Shown: piece by piece, positions 56,525 through 64,000 of the stretch
How the letters are laid out: each line of letters opens with the position of its first letter
Numbering within the stretch: position 1 is the first letter of the stretch
Assembly: GCA_002702575.1 (NCBI GenBank)
Contig: PAAJ01000006.1
Span: 1-64,000 of the forward strand
DNA from: Phycisphaerae bacterium
GTDB taxonomy: Bacteria > Planctomycetota > Phycisphaerae > Phycisphaerales > SM1A02
Reading direction: 5' to 3'
DNA length: 64,000 nucleotides
Translations under genes and position numbers: made by a program
The notes under the pieces: model-generated
The model's database searches: none
What the model was told of the DNA's origin: nothing
Seen by the model: only the letters and a program-made list of their open reading frames with translations

Positions 56525-58042
56525 ATGGATGGCACGCTTCAACTCATCACGATTCAGGGCTCCGAGGCCATCAATCACAAGTTGATCCCGCCCGGCCAGA
56601 TCCTGTTGGGTCGAAGCCGGGACTGCGACATCATCATCCAATCGCCTCAGATCTCACGACAGCATGCCCAGTTGTTCTGGGAATCCAATGAAAAAAGCTG
56701 GTCGTTGGTCGATCTTGGATCGAGGTCGGGTACCAGACTGAATGGTGAACGGATTCCCTCCGGCAGACCATGCGTCATTCGCAAGGGAGATCGAATCGGG
56801 TTGCCGGATCTGATGCTTCAGGTGCGGGATGCCAAGGATGATTCCACCATCATGGAATCGATTCGGAGACTGCGTGTCACCGAGGATGTGCAACCTGCTT
56901 CGTCCATTGATTACCGACCGGTCGAACTCGCAGAAGATCTGGACAGCAATCGACTGGCCACACTCCTGGCCTTCAGCCGGGACATCCACGATGCACCTGA
57001 TGAACGACATCTCTTCGATGCCATTCTTCAGGGCGTGACCAGTGGCACATGTCTTGAAAATGCCGCCGTCGTCTCCTGCATCGGAGAAGAAGGCGATGTC
57101 GACATGCATGCCGCTGTCGGCGAACTGTCCAGCGCAGACTCCGATCGATTCAGTCGAACACTGCTGAGGTCCGCCACCAGTGGAACACCGGGTCGATATC
57201 TCGCTTCCAGCGGTCTTGCCGCCGAGAGTCTCGTCCGCATGCCGGTCCAGGCTGCGTGCTGTGCACCACTGGCAGCAAGCGATACCACTCTGGCATGCCT
57301 GTATGTGGATGGCACGGATCCTCAAATTCCCGATGAGCAGCTCAAACGTGATCTGGACTTCGTGATCGCATTGGCCCAGCTCGCATCAGTTGCCATGTCC
57401 AATCTGGCAAGAGCTGATCTTGAACGTCGGTTTGCCGAATCACGCAGCAAGCTCTTCGAAGGAACGGTTCGAGCAATGGCAGCCGCCATTGATGCCAAGG
57501 ATCCGTATACACGTGGTCACTCGGATCGAGTGTCCTGGCTGTGCGGGGAGCTGGCGCGTGCGATGGGTCGTGATCCGCAGGCTGTGGAAGCTGCTCGAGT
57601 CTGTGGGCAGGTTCATGATGTCGGCAAGATCGGTGTCCCTGAAGCTGTTCTCGTGAAACCCGGAAGGCTGACCGATGAGGAATTCGAGCTCATCAAGCAA
57701 CATCCAGCCATCGGGTATCGAATCCTTCACGACATTCCCGGCATGCGGGATCTTCTCGGGGGTGTACGGCACCATCATGAGAAATGGGATGGCACGGGCT
57801 ATCCGGATGGTCTTCAAGGAGACTCGATTCCCGATCTGGGCCGCCTGGTCGCCGTAGCGGATTCCTTCGATGCGATGAGATCCGCTCGAGCGTACCGTGA
57901 CGGTCGACCTGGTGATGAGGTCCTTGAAGAGATTCAACGATGTTCCGGCAGCCAGTTCGATCCCGAGATGGCCGAGGCCTTTCTGAAGATCAACTTTGCG
58001 CCCTATGAGGCAATGCTCGCTGCCGAACAGGATCAGCCTTGA
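56525..58042 (+). CDS. FHA-GAF-HD-GYP signalling protein
   Basis: 505 aa. The FHA domain (about 20-100) has LLGRSRDCDIIIQSPQISRQHAQL and DLGSRSGTRLNG. A GAF-like region (about 130-300) includes CCAPLAASDTTLACLYVDG. The HD-GYP domain (about 315-490) has GHSDRV, HDVGKIGVPEAVLVKPG and HHHEKWDGTGYPDGL, complete for c-di-GMP hydrolysis. It would combine phosphothreonine recognition with c-di-GMP breakdown. I list the ATG at 56525; a GTG three codons earlier (56516) is possible. It faces the FHA-protease gene and overlaps it by 10 bases. Confidence 0.92.
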   Translation: MDGTLQLITIQGSEAINHKLIPPGQILLGRSRDCDIIIQSPQISRQHAQLFWESNEKSWSLVDLGSRSGTRLNGERIPSGRPCVIRKGDRIGLPDLMLQVRDAKDDSTIMESIRRLRVTEDVQPASSIDYRPVELAEDLDSNRLATLLAFSRDIHDAPDERHLFDAILQGVTSGTCLENAAVVSCIGEEGDVDMHAAVGELSSADSDRFSRTLLRSATSGTPGRYLASSGLAAESLVRMPVQAACCAPLAASDTTLACLYVDGTDPQIPDEQLKRDLDFVIALAQLASVAMSNLARADLERRFAESRSKLFEGTVRAMAAAIDAKDPYTRGHSDRVSWLCGELARAMGRDPQAVEAARVCGQVHDVGKIGVPEAVLVKPGRLTDEEFELIKQHPAIGYRILHDIPGMRDLLGGVRHHHEKWDGTGYPDGLQGDSIPDLGRLVAVADSFDAMRSARAYRDGRPGDEVLEEIQRCSGSQFDPEMAEAFLKINFAPYEAMLAAEQDQP

Positions 58043-60321
58043 CCAAGCCCCTCAACGGCCTTGTACAGGAAGAGCCGGTATGGCGTATCGCCACGAGGTG
58101 AAGAGAGCTTGACCTTCATGGTCTCGGACTCACTGGTCTCGATCGATACGAATGGATACCAGTCAGGCTGCATGTCCTGGGCAACCAGATCATCGTTGGC
58201 ATTCATGATCGAAAGATTGGTATCGACATGATCCATGCTGACGGCAACGATGAACCATTTTGCCGAGCCCTCAAGAGAGATGGACTCCATGGCCACGCCT
58301 CCGTCATCAGACGGCTGCATGGAACCACTCCACTGTCTGACCAGATTGCCGGTCAGTTTGCGGCCATCCTGCCGTGCAAGGTCGCGGATCCAGCGACGCA
58401 TGGCCGCCTTCGCCACGGATTCCGGAGTCGATTTTGAAATGGTCGCGGCGCGAAGCTCGTATCCGACTGTTCCACTCGGATCGGTCGCACCAACTTGAGC
58501 ACTGATCGTTCCAGCCTTTTCAACTCTGAACGCGATGGCCTTGAGATTCGGCTTGATGTTCATCACGTCGACAATCTGAAGCGAACTCGTGCCTGCATCG
58601 ACATGAACACCAACTGTTCCATCGCCTTCGACGGCAAGAAGGTAGTCCGTTCCCGCCTTCACTTCCATTTCAATCTGTTTGCCATAGATCGATGCGCCCA
58701 GCGCATCGCCTGCACCCATCGCCAGTGGATTGATGTTCAGTGAATCGAGTGGAAAGATGTCGGCAGATACGGATTCGGAGCCTGTGACGATTTCCTCATC
58801 CGAATTAGTCGCCACCATGGCTTCCCAGCAGGCGATGAGGTCGTCCATTTCAGGCGCACGTTGCTCAAGTCGACCGGATGCGTAGAGCGTCTGGATTCGA
58901 TCTTCCCACTGATTGGTCCGTTCTTCCTGAATGGCGTTCACATCAGGAGATTCCATTTCCTCCAGCAACGTCGATCGCTGAGCGAAGTTGACACTTGCCG
59001 CACTGGGAATACGTTTGCCTCCCACCACGATGAAATTGACTGCGCTGAGGAGGCCGACGACCTCGCCCTGGGCATTGATCAGTGGACTGCCGCTGGCACC
59101 GCCCGTGGCGGGAAGCGAGTGCTGGATCAGAAGGTCATTGCCTTCATGCGCCGGCGCATTGAAGTAATCCGTGATCGCCGTGACGCGACCGACCTGTGTC
59201 TGCGGAACGGGATTCGTCATGTTGACGCCGCCCAACGCCATGTTTTCGACAGGGAAGCCGACATAACCGACGGGATCGCCTGGCTGGAGCGACTTGTGTT
59301 CTTCGATATCCGCGATCACGAGTGGCTTGCCGATGTCCTCGGTCTCGTCAACGTAGATGAAACCGACATCCGCTGCGATGCCTGCGGATCGAACCGGATC
59401 CGAATCCTTGGTCGCACTGATCTGGATTGGGACATAGTCCTCCCAGAGCCCGGCAAAGGAGTCGTAGCCCGGATGGATCGAAGCGCCCATCGCCACGAAT
59501 TCACGATCTCCATTGGGTCCACGAAGAATGATCAACTCGTCTTCAGTCAGTTCATTGAAGCGTTCTGCGACATGGGCATTGGTTGCCAGTTTTCCAGGTG
59601 CCATGACCCAGGCGGTGCCGAACGGATGCTCATCGCCATCTTCGTCACGAAGAATGACCAGGTAGGTCGACTGTCTGGCTTCATCCAGAACCGAGGGAAG
59701 ATCGACGCCCATCGAGGTGACATCCGCGGAGAGTCCCGCGACTTCACCCTCGATCATCTGCATCGATTCATTCGTCATGGCCTGGTTCTTTTCGATGTTC
59801 TTGACTTCATCCTGAGTGATGAAAAACACTGCAACTCCAAGCCCCAGGACAATCAAGGACAAGACGACAGCGATGGCTGAGATCTTGCTGCTTTCCTTGG
59901 TCTCCACTGCAAGGGCCTGAACATCGACCGCATCAGCCGCCCCGGATGATCGCCTGTGCAGACTTTGCGCATCGATTTCCTGAGGCAGTGTCGCGGCAAG
60001 CTCATCGGCACGAACGGTTGTCATCTGAAGGCAGGGCCCTTCGGGGCCGATCTGGACAACGCATTGCTTTGGAAGCATCTGGACCGTCTCCATCAGCTGT
60101 CCGTTCATCGAAACACGACGATCCGCTGCCATCTCCATGTAGTAGTTGCCACGTACCCGTGTGATGGTGCAGTGTTCTCGTCCGACGGTCCGCTCATCCG
60201 GTGGAATGACCACCTGACAACGATCAGGGTCACGTCCCACGGCAATGGTTTCGACGTCATCCCCGAACTCCAGGACCCGACCTGCCAGATCCCCATCAAC
60301 AAACTCGATCTTGAGCGGCAT
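58033..60321 (-). CDS. membrane-anchored FHA and trypsin-like protease
   Basis: 762 aa from the ATG at 60321, with AGGA 7 nt upstream. The N-terminal FHA domain (about 1-105: VGRDPDRCQVVI, TVGREHCTI) is cytoplasmic. One membrane helix follows (about 148-169, IAVVLSLIVLGLGVAVFFI). The outer part has a trypsin-like domain with H250 (LATNAHVAE), D318 (AADVGFIYV) and S410 (GGASGSP), then about 300 residues of beta-rich sequence. A cytoplasmic phosphoprotein signal could thus control an outer protease (inference). The open frame continues to 60618 but has no start support. Confidence 0.88.
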   Translation of the reverse strand: MPLKIEFVDGDLAGRVLEFGDDVETIAVGRDPDRCQVVIPPDERTVGREHCTITRVRGNYYMEMAADRRVSMNGQLMETVQMLPKQCVVQIGPEGPCLQMTTVRADELAATLPQEIDAQSLHRRSSGAADAVDVQALAVETKESSKISAIAVVLSLIVLGLGVAVFFITQDEVKNIEKNQAMTNESMQMIEGEVAGLSADVTSMGVDLPSVLDEARQSTYLVILRDEDGDEHPFGTAWVMAPGKLATNAHVAERFNELTEDELIILRGPNGDREFVAMGASIHPGYDSFAGLWEDYVPIQISATKDSDPVRSAGIAADVGFIYVDETEDIGKPLVIADIEEHKSLQPGDPVGYVGFPVENMALGGVNMTNPVPQTQVGRVTAITDYFNAPAHEGNDLLIQHSLPATGGASGSPLINAQGEVVGLLSAVNFIVVGGKRIPSAASVNFAQRSTLLEEMESPDVNAIQEERTNQWEDRIQTLYASGRLEQRAPEMDDLIACWEAMVATNSDEEIVTGSESVSADIFPLDSLNINPLAMGAGDALGASIYGKQIEMEVKAGTDYLLAVEGDGTVGVHVDAGTSSLQIVDVMNIKPNLKAIAFRVEKAGTISAQVGATDPSGTVGYELRAATISKSTPESVAKAAMRRWIRDLARQDGRKLTGNLVRQWSGSMQPSDDGGVAMESISLEGSAKWFIVAVSMDHVDTNLSIMNANDDLVAQDMQPDWYPFVSIETSESETMKVKLSSPRGDTPYRLFLYKAVEGLGQG

Positions 60322-60602
60322 GCTTGCTTCCTTTCCCCGAGCAGGCGCCATCGGGCCCCCCTCGGGCTCACCCTGCATGGTAACGGCGACAGGGCATCCA
60401 GCCAGCCTGCGAGGTGGATACCCGCCCCACGCTGGAAGTCTGCCGTGAGAATCCGCTGAAGGCGTTGGCTGCTCGGATTCTCTCACGAATCCCGGGAGTT
60501 TCAGAGGCGATTGCCGATGCGGCGTGCCCTCACAATCCTCAAGATCCTCAGGAGCCGCCTCCAGAGCGGTTTGAGCCCCCTTCCTGCGACTACGATTCGA
60601 GC
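60322..60602. other. 281-bp divergent intergenic region
   Basis: This lies between the start of the FHA-protease gene (leftward) and the YbaK gene (rightward). Open frames run through it on both strands as extensions of those two genes, but the encoded extensions are Pro/Glu/Arg-rich and lack ribosome binding sites. I see no strong consensus promoter. Confidence 0.5.
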
Positions 60603-61079
60603 ATGGATGTCCTGGCACGAATCGTGAAGACCCTGGAGGACGCCGGGGTGACTTGGAAACAGATCCGGCATGATCCGGTCAGGACATCCCAGGAAGCCGC
60701 CGACGTACGGGGTGAACCGCTGGCCATCGGTGGCAAGGCCCTCGTCGTCAAGGCCGACGAGACCTTCTCACTGGTTGTGATCAGCGCTGCCAGTCGACTC
60801 AAGTCGTCCCGGCTCAAGAAGACGTTGTCCGCAAGAAAACTCCGATTTGCAACACCGGAGGAACTGGCTGATCTGACCGGTCTTGTGCCGGGCAGTGTTC
60901 CTCCATTTGGAGAGCCCGTCCTGCCCCTTCCGGTTCGTGTCGATCAGAGCATCCTTGGACAAGATCGAATCGCTTTCAACGCAGGATCCCTGAGTGAATC
61001 GATCATCATGGATCGACAGGAGTGGTATCTCGTCGCTGGAGAACCCGAGATCATCGACGTCTCCATGTCGCAGGAGTAA
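60603..61079 (+). CDS. YbaK/EbsC-type aminoacyl-tRNA deacylase
   Basis: 158 aa from the ATG at 60603. The YbaK/ProX fold is seen in RHDPVRTSQEAADVRG, IGGKALVVKADETFSLVVISA and KLRFATPEELADLTGLVPGSVPPFG. The last matches the substrate-pocket signature of the family, and GEPVLPLPVRVD follows. It would remove a wrongly attached amino acid from a tRNA. It follows the divergent gap and is 110 bp before the small membrane protein gene. Confidence 0.85.
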   Translation: MDVLARIVKTLEDAGVTWKQIRHDPVRTSQEAADVRGEPLAIGGKALVVKADETFSLVVISAASRLKSSRLKKTLSARKLRFATPEELADLTGLVPGSVPPFGEPVLPLPVRVDQSILGQDRIAFNAGSLSESIIMDRQEWYLVAGEPEIIDVSMSQE

Positions 61080-61125
61080 GTGCGAATTTTCCATGATGCA
61101 GAGCGGTTCACAAAGCCGACGTAAT

Positions 61126-61141
61126 CAGTCTGTACAGACTG
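61126..61141. promoter_or_regulatory. perfect 16-bp palindrome
   Basis: CAGTCTGTACAGACTG reads the same on both strands. It is centred about 55 bp before the ATG of the small membrane protein gene (61189), between the YbaK gene and that gene. It is a plausible operator for a dimeric regulator; no clear -10/-35 pair flanks it. Confidence 0.45.
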
Positions 61142-61188
61142 TTCGAACCTGTTCCGGAAATCCGTACTGCTCAAAGGGGCCACAACTC

Positions 61189-61497
61189 ATGGATCAATCA
61201 TCAAAACAAGCCGCATCACATACCCAGGCACTCAGTGGATTCGCCCAGTTGCTGACGGGTATTGGTTTCGTCGTCATCATCATCGGTGCCGTCGTCCTCG
61301 GTCTGACGCTCATCGGTGAACTGTCCTCGCTTGGAAGCGAAGATGAGGAACTCCGGGTCTTCGAGTTTGCCGCAGTCGTTGGAAGTGCGACCACGATGAT
61401 CTATGGATTCATGATCACGGCACTCGGACAGGTGCTTTCCTGCATTCGATCCATGACGATCAATGTCGCCAAACTGGTGGAACAAGGCAACAACTAG
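61189..61497 (+). CDS. small two-helix membrane protein of unknown function
   Basis: 102 aa from the ATG at 61189, with AGGGG 9 nt upstream. Two membrane segments are visible: about 21-44 (FAQLLTGIGFVVIIIGAVVLGLTL) and about 59-82 (AAVVGSATTMIYGFMITALGQVL), joined by an acidic loop (GSEDEEL). I do not recognise the family. A perfect palindrome lies upstream and a strong hairpin follows, so it is probably a single-gene transcript. Confidence 0.7.
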   Translation: MDQSSKQAASHTQALSGFAQLLTGIGFVVIIIGAVVLGLTLIGELSSLGSEDEELRVFEFAAVVGSATTMIYGFMITALGQVLSCIRSMTINVAKLVEQGNN

Positions 61498-61540
61498 AAC
61501 AGCCTCGTTCTTCATTTCAAGTCCTGCCTTTCAACCCGTG

Positions 61541-61580
61541 CAGAGGGCTGCTACATTCAATGTGGCAGCCCTCTGTTCTT
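61541..61580 (+). terminator. strong hairpin, probable terminator, just before the next start codon
   Basis: A 16-bp stem with one G-U pair (61541-61556 with 61560-61575) and a 3-nt loop is followed by TTCTT. It lies 43 bp past the stop of the small membrane protein gene. It ends only 6 nt before the ATG at 61582, leaving no room for a normal ribosome binding site of that gene outside the stem. Confidence 0.75.
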
Positions 61581-61581
61581 C

Positions 61582-61971
61582 ATGAATGACGATACAGTCG
61601 AAATTCGACCCGCTTTCTCCCTCGACTATCGAAGGGCGCGTGACCTGCTTGATGGCGCATCGATGTTGTCGGGTCCTCAGGACCCCAGCGGTCCAATCGG
61701 TGGCCTTGGTCTCATGGGTTACATCATGGACGGAAGCATCAATCTCCGAACACTCCGGGTGCATGCAGAGAAGGAAGCCGAAGCCAGAGCGTTGCTGGAT
61801 GCGCATGGCATCGTTCTGGTCGGTGGTGAAGGAGATACCGTGATCGATGTCTCGGAACTCAACTGTCCATCGTGTGGTGCCGTCTTGCAGGCGCAGCGAA
61901 GTCCTGGAGTCATTGCACGGTGTGAAGGCTGCGATCTGGCCTTCACTTGGATTGATGTGACGGCGTCATGA
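61582..61971 (+). CDS. DUF2007-like protein with zinc-ribbon C-terminus
   Basis: 129 aa. The N-terminal part (about 1-80, ending LRVHAEKEAEARALLDAHG) resembles DUF2007-type small domains, with moderate confidence. The C-terminal part has CPSCG and CEGC pairs (about 95-118), a likely zinc ribbon. No ribosome binding site is visible: the strong hairpin at 61541-61580 ends 6 nt before the ATG. The mRNA may be leaderless or the true start may be internal (next ATG about 80 bp on). The function is unknown. Confidence 0.6.
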   Translation: MNDDTVEIRPAFSLDYRRARDLLDGASMLSGPQDPSGPIGGLGLMGYIMDGSINLRTLRVHAEKEAEARALLDAHGIVLVGGEGDTVIDVSELNCPSCGAVLQAQRSPGVIARCEGCDLAFTWIDVTAS

Positions 61972-61972
61972 A

Positions 61973-62057
61973 TGGGCCCGGTGGGACTCGAACCCACACT
62001 TCCTCATCGGAAAACGGATTTTAAGTCCGTCGCGTCTGCCAGTTCCGCCACAGGCCC
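61973..62057 (-). tRNA. tRNA-Leu(UAA)
   Basis: 85 nt, read leftward. The acceptor arm is GGGCCTG/CGGGCCC with one G-U pair. The D-arm contains TGGCGGAACTGGCAGACG, the anticodon stem-loop has ACGGA-CTTAAAA-TCCGT with anticodon TAA, a long variable arm follows, and GTTCGAGTC is the T-loop. The discriminator is A at 61973 and the CCA is not encoded. The long variable arm and anticodon identify leucine. Confidence 0.95.
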
Positions 62058-62187
62058 TGACACCAGTGTATCGACGCAAGACTCCCATTCGTATTCAAGT
62101 CGGTCTACCATGGATCCCATCCGGAATATCCGGCGATGGGCCTCACAGGATCGCCTGTCTCAGCTGCTTTGCGAAGAAAGTGAAACC

Positions 62188-63531
62188 ATGATTTCAAGTC
62201 TGTGCCTGACGCTCCTGATGCTTGCTTCTCCGGCTGTCGACACCACGTCACGGCCGGACATCGTCATGATTCTCGTCGATGACATGGGATGGGCTGATCC
62301 CGGCTTCATGCCTGATGGTTCTCAGGTAACACCCAACTTGGATGCGCTTGCTGAACAAGGGATGGTCTTCACACAGGCGACGAGTAATGGGCCGAACTGT
62401 GCGCCCAGCCGAGCTTGCATGATGACGGGTCAATGGTCGCCTCGTCATGGAATCTTCACGGTCGGAAATGCCAAACGTGGCAAGGCGGAGAATCGACGGA
62501 TGGAGCCGCCTCAGAATCGTACCGTGCTGGCTTTGCAAGAAGAGACCATGGCCGAGCAACTTGGCAAGGCCGGCTATCGAACCGGTCACTTCGGCAAGTG
62601 GCATCTGGGAAAGGACCCACTCGAACAGGGATTTGAATTCAATGTCGGTGGCAACAAGGCCGGTCATCCAAAGTCCTACTTCAGCCCGTATCGCAATGCG
62701 AATCTCAAGGATGGTCCCGAGGGAGAATCCCTCACTGATCGGCTGACGGATGAGGCCATCGAATTTCTTCAGGCCGAGGACGACCGACCGGTCTTTCTGC
62801 ACATGTCCTACTACACGGTCCATACGCCGCTGCAGGCGACTGATGAGGAAATCGCAGCACTGCTGAAACAGCATCCCGACTGGGACAAGAGGCAGGCAAC
62901 CTACACGGCCATGGTTCAGCGGCTCGACCGGAACATCGGAAGACTGCTGGAACACGTGGACGAGCATGATGTCGTCGTTTTCTGTTCGGACAACGGCGGC
63001 CAGCCGCGCATTGGAAACATGGCCATGCTCAGAGGATCGAAGGGCATGCTGTACGAAGGCGGTATCCGCGTTCCACTGGTCATCTCGGGACAGGGTGTCG
63101 AGTCGGGTCGCACGGACCTTCCTGTGACACTTCTGGACGTGGCCCCCACCATCTACGAATGGGCTGGTATCCCCGACGATGAGCAGTCGCTTGATGGTGA
63201 CAGTCTGGTACCGGTCCTTGAAGGGTCGGATCATTCACTGGAATCCCGATCGCTGTTCTGGCATTTCCCGGCCTATCTCGAGGCCGCAGGCAAATCCGGT
63301 CCATGGCGAACAACCCCGGCGGGTGCCATCCGCGAGGGTCGATGGAAGTTGATTGAGTTCTTTGAAGATGGACGGCTGGAGCTCTACGACCTCGAGGCGG
63401 ATCCAGGAGAAACCAGAAACCTGGCCAAACAGGAACCCGAGATCCGTGAACGCCTGCATCGACTTCTGGTCGAGTGGCGAGAATCCGTCAAGGCACCGAT
63501 GCCGGTTGCACTCACTCGAGCGGCGCCCTGA
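62188..63531 (+). CDS. secreted type I sulfatase
   Basis: 447 aa from the ATG at 62188, which gives a signal peptide (ISSLCLTLLMLASPAV). Longer in-frame starts lie inside the tRNA or lack a signal. Metal residues are in IVMILVDDMGWADPG (D31, D32). The formylglycine motif is C71-A-P-S-R in GPNCAPSRACMMTG, then HFGKWHLGK and DNGGQPRIGN. It would remove sulfate esters from polysaccharides outside the cell and needs a formylglycine-generating enzyme, not seen here. Its stop overlaps the next start by one base. Confidence 0.93.
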   Translation: MISSLCLTLLMLASPAVDTTSRPDIVMILVDDMGWADPGFMPDGSQVTPNLDALAEQGMVFTQATSNGPNCAPSRACMMTGQWSPRHGIFTVGNAKRGKAENRRMEPPQNRTVLALQEETMAEQLGKAGYRTGHFGKWHLGKDPLEQGFEFNVGGNKAGHPKSYFSPYRNANLKDGPEGESLTDRLTDEAIEFLQAEDDRPVFLHMSYYTVHTPLQATDEEIAALLKQHPDWDKRQATYTAMVQRLDRNIGRLLEHVDEHDVVVFCSDNGGQPRIGNMAMLRGSKGMLYEGGIRVPLVISGQGVESGRTDLPVTLLDVAPTIYEWAGIPDDEQSLDGDSLVPVLEGSDHSLESRSLFWHFPAYLEAAGKSGPWRTTPAGAIREGRWKLIEFFEDGRLELYDLEADPGETRNLAKQEPEIRERLHRLLVEWRESVKAPMPVALTRAAP

Positions 63532-64000
63532 TGAAGCTCATCTCTCTCCTTCTGCTCCTGCTCACGTTTGGTCTACTGGGTTGTGACGAGGAGAATCCCT
63601 ACTTCGATTCATCGAACTGGAACATGAACCAGACGGTTGATCGTCTCGCCCGCATCGTCCAGAACGAAAACTCGTTGATTCTGGAAGCTCGTGACTCCAA
63701 TGGTCTTTCGGAGACTTCGCGACGTGATCTCTGGGCGCTCTTCATGGATGAATGCGACATTGGATTTGAAGTCTGGGTCAGATTGAGAAGGAACCGACGT
63801 CTGGTCTCACCGTTCTGCGAGGCGTATTCGATCAAGGTCGCCCCACTCTTGGAGCAGCGAGCCGAACTGCAGGTACAGGGATCGGACGTGGATATCTTCT
63901 ATTTGAAAGCCGTTGCCCCGAATCCGACTGCGGGAATCGAATTCGAGAGCCGATTCAAGGCGTTTGGCGCACGAGCGCTTCAGGAGCGATGCCTGGACCG
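63531..64000 (+). CDS. lipoprotein of unknown function (truncated by window end)
   Basis: The ATG at 63531 shares a base with the sulfatase stop and the frame is open to the right edge (156 codons seen). It starts MKLISLLLLLLTFGLLGC, a lipoprotein signal with lipobox LLGC. The mature part is charged and mostly helical (TVDRLARIVQNENSLILEARDS), with no recognised domain in the part visible. Co-translation with the sulfatase suggests a shared extracytoplasmic role, but nothing more can be said. Confidence 0.75.
   Translation, partial: MKLISLLLLLLTFGLLGCDEENPYFDSSNWNMNQTVDRLARIVQNENSLILEARDSNGLSETSRRDLWALFMDECDIGFEVWVRLRRNRRLVSPFCEAYSIKVAPLLEQRAELQVQGSDVDIFYLKAVAPNPTAGIEFESRFKAFGARALQERCLD

Noticed and set aside
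1-64000. CRISPR array, insertion sequences, prophage or toxin-antitoxin pair
   Set aside because: No regularly spaced repeats, transposase, integrase or phage structural genes, or paired small genes of known toxin type were seen in a read of both strands.

Overview
The window looks like chromosomal DNA from a planctomycete, most likely of the Phycisphaerae. The evidence is indirect: a secreted chitinase carries a GDTDGNGAVDVSDILAVL...WG-type dockerin-like repeat pair that is common in that class. There is also a VPSPAA-type C-terminal sorting tail, a CxPSR sulfatase, a PhoD-like phosphatase and an HD-GYP-rich signalling set. Genes are tightly packed, with many 4-base ATGA/GTGA overlaps, several GTG starts and several overlapping convergent 3' ends. 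I see no rRNA, CRISPR array, insertion sequence or phage. The only RNA gene is a tRNA-Leu(UAA).

Region 1 (1-466) is the 5' part of a secreted protein of unknown function. It is read leftward from a near-consensus promoter (663-690) through a leader of about 190 nt.

Region 2 (913-23638) is a surface polysaccharide locus. It holds an ABC-2 exporter (Wzm/Wzt-like) with two methyltransferases, dTDP-rhamnose genes (rfbB alone at 4837; rfbA-rfbC-rfbD at 20444-18125) and several glycosyltransferases. Two of these are large multidomain fusions that meet tail to tail. It also holds a sugar epimerase, further methyltransferases and two separate copies of an MBOAT acyltransferase plus AlgJ/AlgX-like SGNH pair. 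The genes would make nucleotide sugars, assemble a chain, acylate and methylate it, and export it.

Region 3 (23621-30652) holds an orphan BtuF-like lipoprotein, a PEP-CTERM-like secreted protein, a small unknown protein, a PmtA-like phospholipid N-methyltransferase, a modular GH18 chitinase with a strong terminator, and a protein made of two GT2 domains, the second degenerate.

Region 4 (30670-38123) holds a sarcosine/N-methyltryptophan oxidase-like flavoenzyme, then a contiguous arnB-arnC-arnA-arnD operon (undecaprenyl-linked L-Ara4N synthesis). The operon is headed by an LPG-synthase-TM-type membrane protein. arnT, arnE and arnF are absent from the window. This is the most interesting element I found.

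Region 5 (38196-54712) is mostly leftward and holds an S9 peptidase, a ChaA-type antiporter, a beta-propeller protein, a PhoD-like phosphatase, a MESH1-like HD hydrolase, a DUF4396-like His/Met-rich membrane protein (rightward), a GH63-type glucosidase coupled to a REC-GAF-HD-GYP regulator, PurU, Gph and an MFS transporter. Region 6 (54845-64000) holds malic enzyme, an FHA-GAF-HD-GYP protein facing an FHA-TM-trypsin-like protease, a YbaK deacylase, two small proteins, tRNA-Leu, a sulfatase and a truncated lipoprotein gene.
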